A stretch of 64,000 bases of DNA from JAHEFU01 sp041395205 (lineage in GTDB: Bacteria > 4484-113 > JAFGCY01), in assembly GCA_041395205.1 (NCBI GenBank), contig JAWLAZ010000002.1, forward strand, positions 62,001-126,000, in the 5' to 3' direction. The translations under genes and the position numbers were made by a program. Shown piece after piece: positions 17,322 through 25,964 of the stretch. The notes under the pieces are model-generated. The model saw only the letters and a program-made list of their open reading frames with translations. It ran no database searches and had not been told where the DNA came from. The stretch's first letter is position 1, and each line of letters opens with the position of its first letter.

Positions 17322-18095
17322 TCAGTGTGAGCCGCACTTGCCACAGCCGCAGCTCTGCTTCTTGCAGCCGCAGGAAGCCTTCTCCTTGCAGCCGCACTTC
17401 TGCTTGCCGCAACCACACTTGGGCTTCTCGCAGCCGCACTTGTGCTCGCACTTGTTGCAGCTGCCGCACTTCTGCTTGCCGCAGCGCTCATTGCAGAGCA
17501 GTTCCATGCCGGTCGGGCAGCACACGAGGCTGTAGCACTCCGTGCAGTTGTCAAGCAGGCAGAACTTCTCCGAGGGGCAGCAGGAGGCATCCAGCGGCGG
17601 TGAGACGTTATCCGTCATCGTGAAGGCCAGGCCGCTGGAAGCCATGCTCTCGGCACCGGCCAGCGAGAATGCCAGGCCATCGCCGTACATGATTTCATTG
17701 CTGATGCAGCCGCAGTCCTTCTCTTCCCAGCCACACTTCTTCTCGCAGCTGCACTTCTGCTCGCAGCCACACTTCGGCTTGCTGCAGCCGCACTTGGGCT
17801 TCTCGCAACCGCACTTGGGCTTCTCACAACCGCACTTGGGCTTTTCGCAACCGCACTTGGGCTTTTCGCAACCGCACTTGGGCTTCTCGCAACCGCACTT
17901 GGGCTTTTCGCAACCGCACTTGGGTTTCTCGCAACCGCACTTGGGCTTCTCACAGCCGCACTTGCTGTCGTTGCACTTGCCGCAGCTGGAGCAGGTGTTG
18001 ATGACCGCCGTGGTGGAGATGGTTTCACTGGCCTGCGCACGAGTGGCGCTGCCCAGCAGCAGCAGCATGGCCGCGAGGAACAGAATCTGCCTCAT
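17322..18095 (-). CDS. Secreted cysteine-rich repeat protein (CGCEKPK repeats)
   Basis: A 257-residue exported protein. Signal peptide [20 protein letters not shown] is followed by CSSCGKC and then eight perfect tandem CGCEKPK units plus one CGCSKPK (about residues 46-108). A middle section has isolated Cys pairs ([17 protein letters not shown]), and the C-terminus returns to CGC-K motifs. Roughly fifty cysteines, one in five residues, with many lysines, suggest metal binding (metallothionein-like) or a disulfide-cross-linked surface fibre. I know no named family that fits. The ATG at 18095 has an AAAGGG ribosome site; a GTG at 18113 is an unlikely alternative. The 21-base DNA units are nearly identical, implying recent expansion. 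Confidence 0.8.
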
Positions 18096-18264
18096 GATAT
18101 TCCCTTTACTCAACCCTGAGATACCGAGATGCTAGCATATCGGGCGAAAACTGTCCACAATTAATCAACAGATTGCAAATCCATCAACAGTCCGCCAACT
18201 CCATTTCTGGCTGAGATCAGTCCTGAAGCGGGCTCAGCCTGTTTCAGGCCATACGGCTCTTTGC

Positions 18265-18270
18265 TAGAAT
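18265..18270 (+). promoter_or_regulatory. -10 element of leaderless promoter
   Basis: TAGAAT stands 7 bases before the ATG at 18278. The AAAGGGG between them is too close to the start to act as a ribosome site. Confidence 0.55.
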
Positions 18271-18277
18271 AAAGGGG

Positions 18278-19951
18278 ATGAAGGGGCTGGCGAACCTCGC
18301 CTGGATCGCACTGCTGCTGGGCATGGGCGTGCTCGGCACGGCCCCCGCGCGTGCAGCAGCCCCCCGGGATGCCATCCGCAAGCTGCCCTCCATGGAAACC
18401 AGCATGCGCTGGATCACCCAGAACGACAATGAGGAACTGTTCCAGAGCATCTGGAAACTCGGCTGGAGCACGGGCGACATCCGCCAGGGCAGGCTGCAGA
18501 CCCGCCTGAACTTCAACTACGAACTGAACCTGCAGGACAACCAGAATGCCAGCGGCAACTTCACCCGCAGCATCCGCCAGGACTACTACGACTTCCGCGT
18601 GGAACTCAAGTCGGCGGGCTACCTGAACGGGAACTACTTCTATTCACACCGCGACGTGAGCAGCAACCAGTTCCCCTCGAACTCCGCCCGTGATCTGGAA
18701 CTGACGGATTTCAAGGCGGCCTACCTGGAACTCAATCCGGCCAATGCACCGCGCTTCACCTTCACGACAAGCGAGCGCACGACTTCCAACCAGAACGGCT
18801 ACGACTTCAGCCGCGGCAGTGATGACATCTACTGGAAGGGCTTTGCGGAAAGCAGTGCCAACACGCCCCAGGGTGGCTACCGCGTGCAGTTCCACAATGA
18901 GTCACGGCTGACGCGCGACACCTTCAACCCCGACGGGCAGCAGACCAGCCAGGAGACGATGCGTGTGATCGGCGAGCGCAACATGCAGATCGGCAACATG
19001 GGCCGCCTGCAGATGTCCGCCAACTACTGGGAGGAGAGCAGCCGCAACTCCCTGCAGGAGAATGCGAGCACGCAGTCCGACCTGCAGTATGCCCTGAACT
19101 TCGGCGGCGACCTGCCCGGCTACCCGATGCACTATGACTACATCTTCCGCTCGCGGCACTGGGGTCCGCTGGCCAACCCCAGCAACCGCAGCATGGAACG
19201 CGAGGTGCGCCTGCGCTTCAACCCGCCCGTGCCGGCCGGGCGCGAGATGTCCATTGGCTACAGCAACCGCCTGCTGGACTACAACAGTGCCAATGACAGC
19301 ACGGCCACGACGATCCAGCAGATCAACGTGGGCTTCCGCCCCAACAAGCTGACGACGGCCAGCCTGCTCTACCAGCTGCAGAATGACTTCAGCAATGTCA
19401 GCAATCAGCTGAACAAGGATGAAACCGTGCTCAACGGGCGGCTGGAGTACAAGGCCCCAGGCGGCATCAGCAGCTATGGACTGGGCTTCGAGCAGAAGCT
19501 CAATGGCAATGCCAACCGCCTGGACCGCAATGAGTACACGAAGTACAGCTACAGTGCCGGCAGCCGGCTGGGCCGCCAGGCCAATCTGCGCATGGAGATC
19601 TCCCAGGCCTTCAATGACAGCTTCAACTCCCAGAACCAGCTGGTGACACCGACCGATACGCTGCAGACCCGGGTCTACTACGACTTCAGCGGCCAGGCCC
19701 CGGGCGGTGGCGGAGGGACATTCAACCTCGGTGCGGAGTGGATCCGCAGCCTGGTGCGCCGCGAACTGAGCCAGCAGAAGAGTGACAACCACACCCTGAA
19801 CCTGAATCTGTCCTACAATACGAATGCCAACTGGCGCTATGAACTGCATCTGAATTCGAACAGCGGCTGGGCCTACCAGGGCATCAGTGACTTCAGCGAC
19901 CGCTATTCGAACAGCGACCGCATCGAGGCCAAGGTGAGCCACGTATTCTGA
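18278..19951 (+). CDS. Outer-membrane beta-barrel-like protein
   Basis: A 557-residue exported protein: signal peptide ending in PARA-AAP near residue 27, then a long series of amphipathic strands with alternating aromatic residues (for example YYDFRVELKSAGYLNGNYFY and LNLNLSYNTNANWRYELHL). The chain ends in KVSHVF; a C-terminal Phe is the usual insertion signal for the BAM machinery, which supports an outer membrane. No specific porin or receptor family is recognised. It is followed, with a TGATG overlap, by a lipoprotein gene, so the two may work as a pair. The ATG has TAGAAT 7 bases upstream. Confidence 0.75.
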   Translation: MKGLANLAWIALLLGMGVLGTAPARAAAPRDAIRKLPSMETSMRWITQNDNEELFQSIWKLGWSTGDIRQGRLQTRLNFNYELNLQDNQNASGNFTRSIRQDYYDFRVELKSAGYLNGNYFYSHRDVSSNQFPSNSARDLELTDFKAAYLELNPANAPRFTFTTSERTTSNQNGYDFSRGSDDIYWKGFAESSANTPQGGYRVQFHNESRLTRDTFNPDGQQTSQETMRVIGERNMQIGNMGRLQMSANYWEESSRNSLQENASTQSDLQYALNFGGDLPGYPMHYDYIFRSRHWGPLANPSNRSMEREVRLRFNPPVPAGREMSIGYSNRLLDYNSANDSTATTIQQINVGFRPNKLTTASLLYQLQNDFSNVSNQLNKDETVLNGRLEYKAPGGISSYGLGFEQKLNGNANRLDRNEYTKYSYSAGSRLGRQANLRMEISQAFNDSFNSQNQLVTPTDTLQTRVYYDFSGQAPGGGGGTFNLGAEWIRSLVRRELSQQKSDNHTLNLNLSYNTNANWRYELHLNSNSGWAYQGISDFSDRYSNSDRIEAKVSHVF

Positions 19952-20541
19952 TGAACAGCAGACTGATGACAATGGGTGGAGGCGCGGCGGCGATGCTGCT
20001 GGCAATGCTCGTGAGCGCCTGCGCCGGCAGTGAGACCGCACCGCTGGAGATCGAGGGCGTGCGGGCCGTGATTCTCGAGAACATCGACATCATCGAGGCC
20101 GGGATCAACGGCGAGGATGTGTTCCTCGCCAGCCAGCCGGTGGGCGCGCAGTTCACGATGGACAACAACGTGGCGGTGCGCTACGCCAGTGAGTGGAAGG
20201 AGGTCGGCACGGGTGCCTTCCGCAACTTCTGGAGCGGAGTGTTCATCTCCGATGCCAACATCGAGTTCACGCTGGAGCTGAGCGGACTGGAGCTCGTGGG
20301 CGACATTGCCACCGCGCACTGCAGCAGTGACTACAAGTCGCAGCGCCCGGACATCGTGCCGCCCGAGGTGCGGGTCTCGACCGACAGCGACTACCTGCAG
20401 TTCGAGCGCGTACGCGGCCAGTGGCTGCTGCGGCGCTGGGAGCTGCGTACTGACGAGGATCCGCCCGTGGAAGCGGAGGACGGCGGGGAAAGCACTGACG
20501 GTGGTGAAAATGGCGACGGCGGTGAGGCAGGCGCGGCCTAG
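19951..20541 (+). CDS. Lipoprotein coupled to the barrel-like protein
   Basis: A 196-residue lipoprotein (signal AAAMLLAMLVSAC, lipidated Cys near residue 24). Its middle part resembles an NTF2/SnoaL-like cone (VAVRYASEWKEVGTGAFRNF, then a strand-rich segment ending in GQWLLRRWELR), and the tail is a Gly/Glu/Asp-rich low-complexity stretch. Its ATG overlaps the preceding stop (TGATG). The close coupling suggests it helps assemble or gates the barrel protein, which is inference only. Its TAG interlocks with the ruvB stop (20538-20541). Confidence 0.7.
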   Translation: MNSRLMTMGGGAAAMLLAMLVSACAGSETAPLEIEGVRAVILENIDIIEAGINGEDVFLASQPVGAQFTMDNNVAVRYASEWKEVGTGAFRNFWSGVFISDANIEFTLELSGLELVGDIATAHCSSDYKSQRPDIVPPEVRVSTDSDYLQFERVRGQWLLRRWELRTDEDPPVEAEDGGESTDGGENGDGGEAGAA

Positions 20542-21590
20542 GCCGGGGCGTCACCCGCGTCGTCAAACAGCGGGGCCTCCGGCAGGTCCTGCGGCACGGC
20601 CAGCCCGAGGTATTCATAGGCCCGGGCGGTTGCCACCCTGCCCCGCGGCGTACGCGCCAGCAGCCCGAGCTTCAGCATGTAGGGCTCATGCACCTCAGCC
20701 AGCACGTCCTTCTCCTCATGGAACACGGCGCTGAGCGTCTCCAGCCCGACCGGCCCGCCACCGAAGCGCTGGATGATCGCCGCGAGGATCTCACGGTCCA
20801 TGCGGTCCAGCCCGAGCTGGCCGATCCCGATGCGCTCCAGCGCCTCGCGGGCGCGGGCCGCGGTGATGCGCACTTCGCCGCTGACCTGCACGAAGTCCCG
20901 CACGCGGCGCAGCAGGCGCAGCGCGATGCGCGGTGTACCACGGCTGTGGGCGGCGAGGAACAGGCGGGCATCGTCGTCAATCTCGAGATCCATCCCGGCG
21001 GTGGCGCGGCTGACGATCGCCGCCAGCTCCTCCGGCGTGTAGAACTCTAGGTGGAACTGGCCGCCGAAGCGGTCGCGCAGCGGGGCACTGAGCATCCCGG
21101 AGCGCGTGGTGGCCCCGACGAGCGTGAAGCGCTCCAGCGGGAGCGTGATCGTGCGCGCCCCGGGACCGCTGCCGGTGACGATGTCGACCTTGTAGTCCTC
21201 CATCGCACTGTAGAGCGTCTCCTCCACGGTGCGCGGCAGGCGGTGGATCTCATCGAGGAAGAACACCTGGCCGCTGCCGAGGCTGGAGAGGATCGCCACC
21301 AGGTCGCCAGGCTTGTCCATCAGCGGCCCGCTGCTGGCAACGAGCGTGGTCTCCATCTCATTGGCGATCAGGTGCGCGAGGGTTGTCTTGCCGAGCCCGG
21401 GAGGCCCGCTGAAGAGGATGTGCTCGACCGGCTCCTGGCGGATGCGCGCGGCGTCGATCATCACCGAGAGATTGTCAACGACCTGGCGCTGGCCGGCGAA
21501 GTCCGCGAAGCGCGTCGGCCGCAGGCTGTTGAACTCGCCATCCCCGCGCAGGGCGGAGAGGTTCATCATGCGCGGGCCGTCGTCAGGCAT
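20538..21590 (-). CDS. ruvB: Holliday junction branch migration helicase RuvB
   Basis: RuvB is the hexameric AAA+ motor that, with RuvA, drives branch migration of Holliday junctions. At 350 residues it is full length: Walker A SGPPGLGKTTLAH (about 60-72), Walker B FFLDEIHRLPR, sensor/arginine-finger block GATTRSGMLSAPLRDRFG and the winged-helix C-terminal domain with GGGPVGLETLSA and TPRGRVATARAYEYLG. It is translationally coupled to def (TGATG at 21590). No ruvA or ruvC is in the window. It converges on a lipoprotein gene with interlocked stops. Confidence 0.96.
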   Translation of the reverse strand: MPDDGPRMMNLSALRGDGEFNSLRPTRFADFAGQRQVVDNLSVMIDAARIRQEPVEHILFSGPPGLGKTTLAHLIANEMETTLVASSGPLMDKPGDLVAILSSLGSGQVFFLDEIHRLPRTVEETLYSAMEDYKVDIVTGSGPGARTITLPLERFTLVGATTRSGMLSAPLRDRFGGQFHLEFYTPEELAAIVSRATAGMDLEIDDDARLFLAAHSRGTPRIALRLLRRVRDFVQVSGEVRITAARAREALERIGIGQLGLDRMDREILAAIIQRFGGGPVGLETLSAVFHEEKDVLAEVHEPYMLKLGLLARTPRGRVATARAYEYLGLAVPQDLPEAPLFDDAGDAPA

Positions 21591-22099
21591 CAGAGCTCCT
21601 CCGCCCCGACTTCCTCCGGATGGTCCTCGTCGTCGGTGTCCTCATACAGTCCGTTGACAGCACGGTCGCTGATCAGGATCCCGTTGAGGTGGTCGACCTC
21701 GTGCTGCAGCACGCGCGCGAAGAAGCCCTGGAACTCCGCCTCATGCTGGCGGAAGTTGAGGTCCTGGAAGCGCATGATGATCCCGAGGTGGCGGGAGATG
21801 TCGCCGCGCAGGCCCGGGATCGAGAGGCAGCCCTCGCTGGCGACCTCCTCGTCCTCGCTGATGGCGACGATCTCCGGGTTGACGAAGGGATGCGTGACCC
21901 CGGTCTCGACGTCATGCGCGACGAGGAAGCGGATGCCCTTGTCAATCTGCGGGGCTGCCAGACCCACGCCGCGGGCCTCCTGCATGGTCTGCGCCATGTC
22001 GCGCCAGAGCGCCTCGAGGTCCAGCCCGTCTCCGGGACTGATGCGGCGGCACTGCCTGCGCAGGATCTTGGCGGGGACTTTCACGATCTCGTAAATCAC
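21590..22099 (-). CDS. def: Peptide deformylase
   Basis: Def removes the formyl group from nascent N-formylmethionine. The 169-residue protein has all three metal and active-site motifs: GVGLAAPQ (about residues 42-49), EGCLSIPG (about 90-97) and the zinc/iron ligands in LQHEVDHLNG (about 131-140). The tail beyond is acidic (DTDDEDHPEEVGAEEL). The start is GTG with a perfect TATAAT 6 bases upstream, hence leaderless. It forms an operon with ruvB and is divergent from the exonuclease gene over 49 bases. Confidence 0.95.
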   Translation of the reverse strand: MIYEIVKVPAKILRRQCRRISPGDGLDLEALWRDMAQTMQEARGVGLAAPQIDKGIRFLVAHDVETGVTHPFVNPEIVAISEDEEVASEGCLSIPGLRGDISRHLGIIMRFQDLNFRQHEAEFQGFFARVLQHEVDHLNGILISDRAVNGLYEDTDDEDHPEEVGAEEL

Positions 22100-22105
22100 C
22101 TGCCA

Positions 22106-22142
22106 ATTATAACCCTGAGGCCGTGGGGGCCGGTGCTATCAT
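22106..22142. promoter_or_regulatory. Back-to-back leaderless promoters, def and exonuclease
   Basis: TATAAT on the minus strand (22106-22111) is 6 bases before the def GTG. TATCAT on the plus strand (22137-22142) is 6 bases before the exonuclease ATG at 22149. Both promoters sit in a 49-base gap. Confidence 0.65.
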
Positions 22143-22148
22143 GCGGGC

Positions 22149-23030
22149 ATGTCAAGGCACATCCTGCTCATCGACGGCACGGGGCTGATCTTCCGGGCCT
22201 ACTTCAGCATCAAGGGCGACATGACGACGCCGGAGGGCGTGCCCGTCAACGCCGTGTTCGGCGTGCTGCGCCTGCTGATGAAGATCTTCAAGGACAATGC
22301 CGTCACCGACAGCGCGATCGTGTTTGACGCGGGCAGCCAGACCTTCCGCAACCAGATGTACGACGGTTACAAGGCCAACCGTCCGGAACCGCCGGATGAC
22401 CTGCGTCCGCAGTTCGGACTGACGATTGACATGGCAAAGCTGACAGGAGCGCCGGTCTATTCCATGAAGGGCTTCGAGGCGGATGACATCATCGCCACGC
22501 TCGCCAGTGATGCGCGTCGCCAGGGAAACAGGGTCAGCGTGCTGACCAGCGACCGCGACCTGCTGCAGCTGCTGGATCCCGGCACGCAGCTGCTGATGCC
22601 GGGCAAGATGGGTGCGGTGAATGAAGTGGATCTCGGTGAGTTCGAACTGAAGTACGGCTTCCCGGTGGAGCGTTTCGTGGATTTCAAGGCCCTGATGGGT
22701 GACCCCTCCGACAATATTCCCGGCGTGGCCGGCGTCGGTGAGAAGACCGCCGCCAAGCTCGTGGCCCAGCATGGCAAGCTGGAGTCGATCTACAGCAACA
22801 TCGACTTCATCAAGCCGGATGGTCTCAGGAAGAAGCTGGAACCGGCGAAGGATGATGTGTTCCTGTTCCGCGATCTCGTGACCGTGAAACGGGATGTGCC
22901 GATTGAGTACGACTACGCGGCACGCACGATGCCGGATTTCGGCAGCGAGGCCTTCATAGAGAATCTGGCCGGGCTGGGCTTCAACCGGGTGCGCGAGGAC
23001 AGCCGTAAACTCGGGGACCTGCAGCAGTAG
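22149..23030 (+). CDS. Stand-alone 5'-3' exonuclease (PolA N-terminal type)
   Basis: A 293-residue FLAP/PIN-type nuclease matching the N-terminal exonuclease domain of DNA polymerase I, without a polymerase. Acidic metal ligands appear in LLIDGTGLIFRAYF, FDAGSQTFRNQMYDGYKANR, GFEADDIIATLA, LTSDRDLLQLL and LMGDPSDNIPGVAGVGEKTA, the last being the helix-hairpin-helix DNA-binding block. Such enzymes remove RNA primers and flaps. The ATG is leaderless (TATCAT 6 bases upstream). It lies directly beside the proposed replication origin, which fits a replication role but may be chance. Confidence 0.9.
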   Translation: MSRHILLIDGTGLIFRAYFSIKGDMTTPEGVPVNAVFGVLRLLMKIFKDNAVTDSAIVFDAGSQTFRNQMYDGYKANRPEPPDDLRPQFGLTIDMAKLTGAPVYSMKGFEADDIIATLASDARRQGNRVSVLTSDRDLLQLLDPGTQLLMPGKMGAVNEVDLGEFELKYGFPVERFVDFKALMGDPSDNIPGVAGVGEKTAAKLVAQHGKLESIYSNIDFIKPDGLRKKLEPAKDDVFLFRDLVTVKRDVPIEYDYAARTMPDFGSEAFIENLAGLGFNRVREDSRKLGDLQQ

Positions 23031-23149
23031 CAGAAGGGGCTGAACTTAGGTCTGGTAGGTGCTCCAGTGGAGATCCGTGCGAGCAGTGAGGGGTAAGGCA
23101 CCGCTATGGCGGCGACACGGGGCGACTGACGCTACATAGTCGTATCGGG

Positions 23150-23500
23150 ATACAAAATCCGGCGACACACACTGATCCAGCGCGAATTCTCCTGCACTTA
23201 TCCACATGATCTCGCTCTGGGCGTACTGTTTCACACTGATCCACAATCTATGCAAATTTGAAACAATTGCAAATAAACTAGTCAAACATGCAGAACAGCG
23301 TCTTGCCTTTTCATAATTCAGCAAATGTGATATTCGAAAGTTATCCACAATTCTGATTGGTTTATCCGATATTTGATTAAATAGACAATAAAATTGGGTC
23401 ATTTCACGGAATTTTAGGAAATTTATCCACATTTCTCCCTGACTATCCGCACAAAATATCAACAAATCAGTATAATAAGACTCGTACTACAAACTGATTG
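23150..23500. other. Candidate chromosomal replication origin (oriC)
   Basis: An AT-rich, gene-free stretch in an otherwise GC-rich chromosome holds three perfect DnaA boxes TTATCCACA in the same orientation (23198-23206, 23341-23349, 23423-23431). One-mismatch TGATCCACA is at 23237-23245, with weaker TTATCCGAT (23362) and CTATCCGCA (23443). Between them lie AT-rich tracts (AAATTTGAAACAATTGC near 23252; AATAAAATTGGG near 23388) that could unwind. dnaA itself is not in the window. Nothing else in the window shows such box density. The minus-strand open frame across it is not credible as a gene. Confidence 0.65.
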
Positions 23501-23542
23501 TCAGTACATTATCAACACCCCACTATTTACACGGAGGATACG

Positions 23543-23893
23543 ATGAAGCGCTTTGCTTGCGTCATCGCCTGTTTTGCCCTGTCCCTCACGATCTTCGGCT
23601 GCAGCGGCAGCAATGCCACGAGCGACCTGAACGGCAGGATCGTGAGTGATGCTCCCAGCAGTGCCCAGCTCGAGGCCGCCTGGGACATGTATGCCGCCAA
23701 CTACAACTTCGACAACGTGACCGTCACGCTGAGCTTCGGTGCGATGTACAACGGCAGCGAATATGCCGCTGACATGTATCGCCTCGGTCAGGACATCAAC
23801 GGCGAGCTGAACTACGACACGGGTATCCAGACCCAGGATGCCAGCGTGCTGTTCTGCGAGTTCACCGGCGACGGGATGGGCCCGAAGAAGTAA
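23543..23893 (+). CDS. Small lipoprotein of unknown function
   Basis: A 116-residue lipoprotein: signal peptide with LTIFGC (lipidated Cys at residue 20), then an acidic, aromatic mature part (TVTLSFGAMYNGSEY). No family is recognised. The ATG at 23543 has a strong GGAGG site 5 bases upstream, so this gene is leadered; the open frame extends further upstream without meaning. It begins immediately after the proposed origin. Confidence 0.7.
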   Translation: MKRFACVIACFALSLTIFGCSGSNATSDLNGRIVSDAPSSAQLEAAWDMYAANYNFDNVTVTLSFGAMYNGSEYAADMYRLGQDINGELNYDTGIQTQDASVLFCEFTGDGMGPKK

Positions 23894-23939
23894 CAGGCCT
23901 CAGGCCAGACATACTGGGACGGCGCAGGAGGCTGCCGTC

Positions 23940-25109
23940 TCAGATGAAGCTCTCGAAGGGCACCACCGCCAGGATATTGGCAACGTCGCGCACCCCGCCC
24001 CCGGCCGGTGCATTGACGATTTCATCCCCGAGGAACATCGTGGATGAGCCCCCTCCATCAAAGCCCATCGCATCAGTGCAGTCCAGCAGGTCCGTGCAGA
24101 TCGCGGTGAGCTCCTCCCAGGTCGCGCCTCCGCTGCCCCCCGCCCTGTCCACGACGATGATGTAGCTGCGGCCTTCCAGCGTGCGGGCCACGGCCGTGCG
24201 GGCATTGGGCTTGCTGAAGTAGTTGCTGAACTTCTCGAGCTTGGGATCAAGCACGTCCTTGCCGTCCTTGAGCAGCAGCGGACCGCCGCCCAGCAGGTAG
24301 GGGTAGCTCTCCCAGCCCGGCGGGACATTGCTCTTGAGCTGCATCTCCATCCCGGGATAGACCTGCTTCAGCCACTCGAGCTGCTCCAGCGCCGGGCGGT
24401 GGATCGAAAGCACCACGCCGTCGGGCGGGATCGGCGTATCCTGGTGGTTGACACCGGTGATGATGTAGCGGTCCGGCTCCAGCAGGATGAAGGGCTTGTC
24501 CACGCGCTCGGGGCTGATGCGGTGCAGCACGATCTCCACGCCCCATTCATTGGTGCGGGTGCTCTTGCCGAATTCCGGCGTGAACACGATCAGCTCATTC
24601 TCCTTGCGCTTGCGGTTGTAGCCGTGGATCTGCTGGGAGAAGTCGATGGCGGGAATGTAGACGTAGCTGTGCAGGTTGAAGCGGTCGAAGTCGAGCTGGC
24701 CGTGCTCATCGATGCCGAGCACGGCGCGGTTGAGGAACTGCTCGAAGACGATGCGGCGCTTGATCTTGACGAGTCCGACAGGCAGGCGGGTCTTGCCGGT
24801 GTCGAAGAAACCGCCATTGATGGCGGCCACGGCATCCACGTTTTCCGCGAGCTTCTTCACGGGGGCCACGGAATTGAGCTTCTCGTTGGCAATCACCGGC
24901 ATCAGGGCATAGCTCGCCAGGGGATCGATGGCCACGGTGTGGATGAACATGCTGCCGCGGCCGGTGTTGAGCTTGTAGTGATGGTAGGTCACACCTTCCG
25001 CCACCTCACGGCTGTCATCGGAGGCCACGCTGTACTCGAGGGCCTGGGCCTGGGCACATAGGCTGAACATGACGACGAGGGACAAAACGACGCTTCGCAA
25101 TGTGGACAT
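23940..25109 (-). CDS. Exported phosphodiester glycosidase (NAGPA)-domain protein
   Basis: A 389-residue secreted protein: signal peptide MSTLRSVVLSLVVMFSLCA with cleavage near AQA-LEY. The NAGPA/DUF2233 family blocks are visible: AAINGGFFDTGKTRLPVG (about 93-110), a middle YPYLLGGGPLLLKDGK and a C-terminal GFDGGGSSTMFLGDEIVN with PAGGGVRDVANILAV. Eukaryotic members remove GlcNAc from lysosomal tags; bacterial members are thought to act on exopolysaccharide or peptidoglycan-linked phosphodiesters, but the substrate here is unknown. The ATG has TACAAT 7 bases upstream. Confidence 0.88.
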   Translation of the reverse strand: MSTLRSVVLSLVVMFSLCAQAQALEYSVASDDSREVAEGVTYHHYKLNTGRGSMFIHTVAIDPLASYALMPVIANEKLNSVAPVKKLAENVDAVAAINGGFFDTGKTRLPVGLVKIKRRIVFEQFLNRAVLGIDEHGQLDFDRFNLHSYVYIPAIDFSQQIHGYNRKRKENELIVFTPEFGKSTRTNEWGVEIVLHRISPERVDKPFILLEPDRYIITGVNHQDTPIPPDGVVLSIHRPALEQLEWLKQVYPGMEMQLKSNVPPGWESYPYLLGGGPLLLKDGKDVLDPKLEKFSNYFSKPNARTAVARTLEGRSYIIVVDRAGGSGGATWEELTAICTDLLDCTDAMGFDGGGSSTMFLGDEIVNAPAGGGVRDVANILAVVPFESFI

Positions 25110-25430
25110 CGCGAGTATTGTAGCAACTCAGGCAAAGCAAGTCAGGAAGTGGCCATTTGTATCGGAAACTCTGAACCTCACCAGCGATGCTTGGCTAGAT
25201 CGATTGAGGAAGAAGGGACTGGGACTTAGGGTGTAGCGGAAGGGAAGAAGGAAGAAGATCTAGCGCTCCAATGAATTGCCCTGATGGTGCAACCCGGTGG
25301 TTGGCGTCGCGGGGCGACGCCGGTACGAGTTTCTCCTGGAGCCATAGAAGCAGTTTCATCTCCAAATCCAAGCAAACACTACAATGTTACTTGTACCGGC
25401 GCGGCCCAGCCGCGCATGAAAGTGGCTGTA
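25110..25430. repeat. Gene-free flank of the RAYT gene with REP hairpins
   Basis: 25117-25122 is the -10 of the glycosidase gene. 25225-25260 has GGGTGTAGCGGAAGGGAAG, a phrase repeated beside other REPs. 25303-25326 is a REP hairpin (stem GGCGTCGC/GCGACGCC, then GGTAC). 25393-25415 is an opposed variant starting GTACCGGCGCGGC. No gene is seen. Confidence 0.7.
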
Positions 25431-25964
25431 TCAATCCTCTCCTGGCCACCGGGGACCAGGTAACAGATTGCCAGTACCCAGCAGATCATCGATCCGAGAT
25501 TCCAGTGCCCCTGGATTATTGGCGATGTAATTGCGGATGGCAGCGAGTGACCGATCACTGCGGACAATACGATCATGGAAATTGTGCTGCCAAATAACCA
25601 GGTCCGGTCTGCCACCATGCCGGCGGACCTCCTTAGTGACACAACCCTTGAAGGAGCGGATTACCGTTGACAGATTGGGAGGCGACTCATCTGATTTACC
25701 ATCAGATTCAATCTGAACCAGGGCATGCAGGTGGTTTGGCATGAAGCAGTACACGTCATTTCGGAAACTGCTGTAGATCTGGTCATTTCGTTGCCATACC
25801 TGCTCCGCAATCCAGCCTATGTTGCTCAAGACGATGCGATTGTCGGTCCCGAGTCGCCCGAAAATGCTGCGGTATCCTGCTGTGCTGATCGTCACGAAGT
25901 AATAGCCGGGAGCAGAGTAATCATGACCTGGATGCCTGTTCACGGGCCGTTTTTTAGGTAGCAT
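25431..25964 (-). CDS. REP-associated tyrosine transposase (RAYT)
   Basis: A 177-residue Y1/HUH single-strand transposase of the IS200-like TnpA_REP family. The HUH motif is in CFMPNHLHALV (His78, His80), the likely nucleophilic Tyr146 in IRNYIANNP, and the family phrase WQHNFHDRIVRSD (about 125-137) is present. RAYTs are single-copy, domesticated transposases that cut and join REP hairpins. REP-like hairpins stand on both sides (25303, 25393, 26106, 26230, 26376), which supports an active pair. The ATG has TATTAT 6 bases upstream (leaderless). GC content is lower than the neighbours, which hints at transfer. Confidence 0.88.
   Translation of the reverse strand: MLPKKRPVNRHPGHDYSAPGYYFVTISTAGYRSIFGRLGTDNRIVLSNIGWIAEQVWQRNDQIYSSFRNDVYCFMPNHLHALVQIESDGKSDESPPNLSTVIRSFKGCVTKEVRRHGGRPDLVIWQHNFHDRIVRSDRSLAAIRNYIANNPGALESRIDDLLGTGNLLPGPRWPGED

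Noticed and set aside
17542..18135. Plus-strand frame with repeated SQPHLGF units
   Set aside because: It is the antisense of the CGCEKPK repeats; the minus frame has a signal peptide and ribosome site.
23046..23465. Minus-strand open frame of 139 codons
   Set aside because: It crosses the AT-rich DnaA-box region, has no ribosome site, no leaderless promoter and no protein-like composition.
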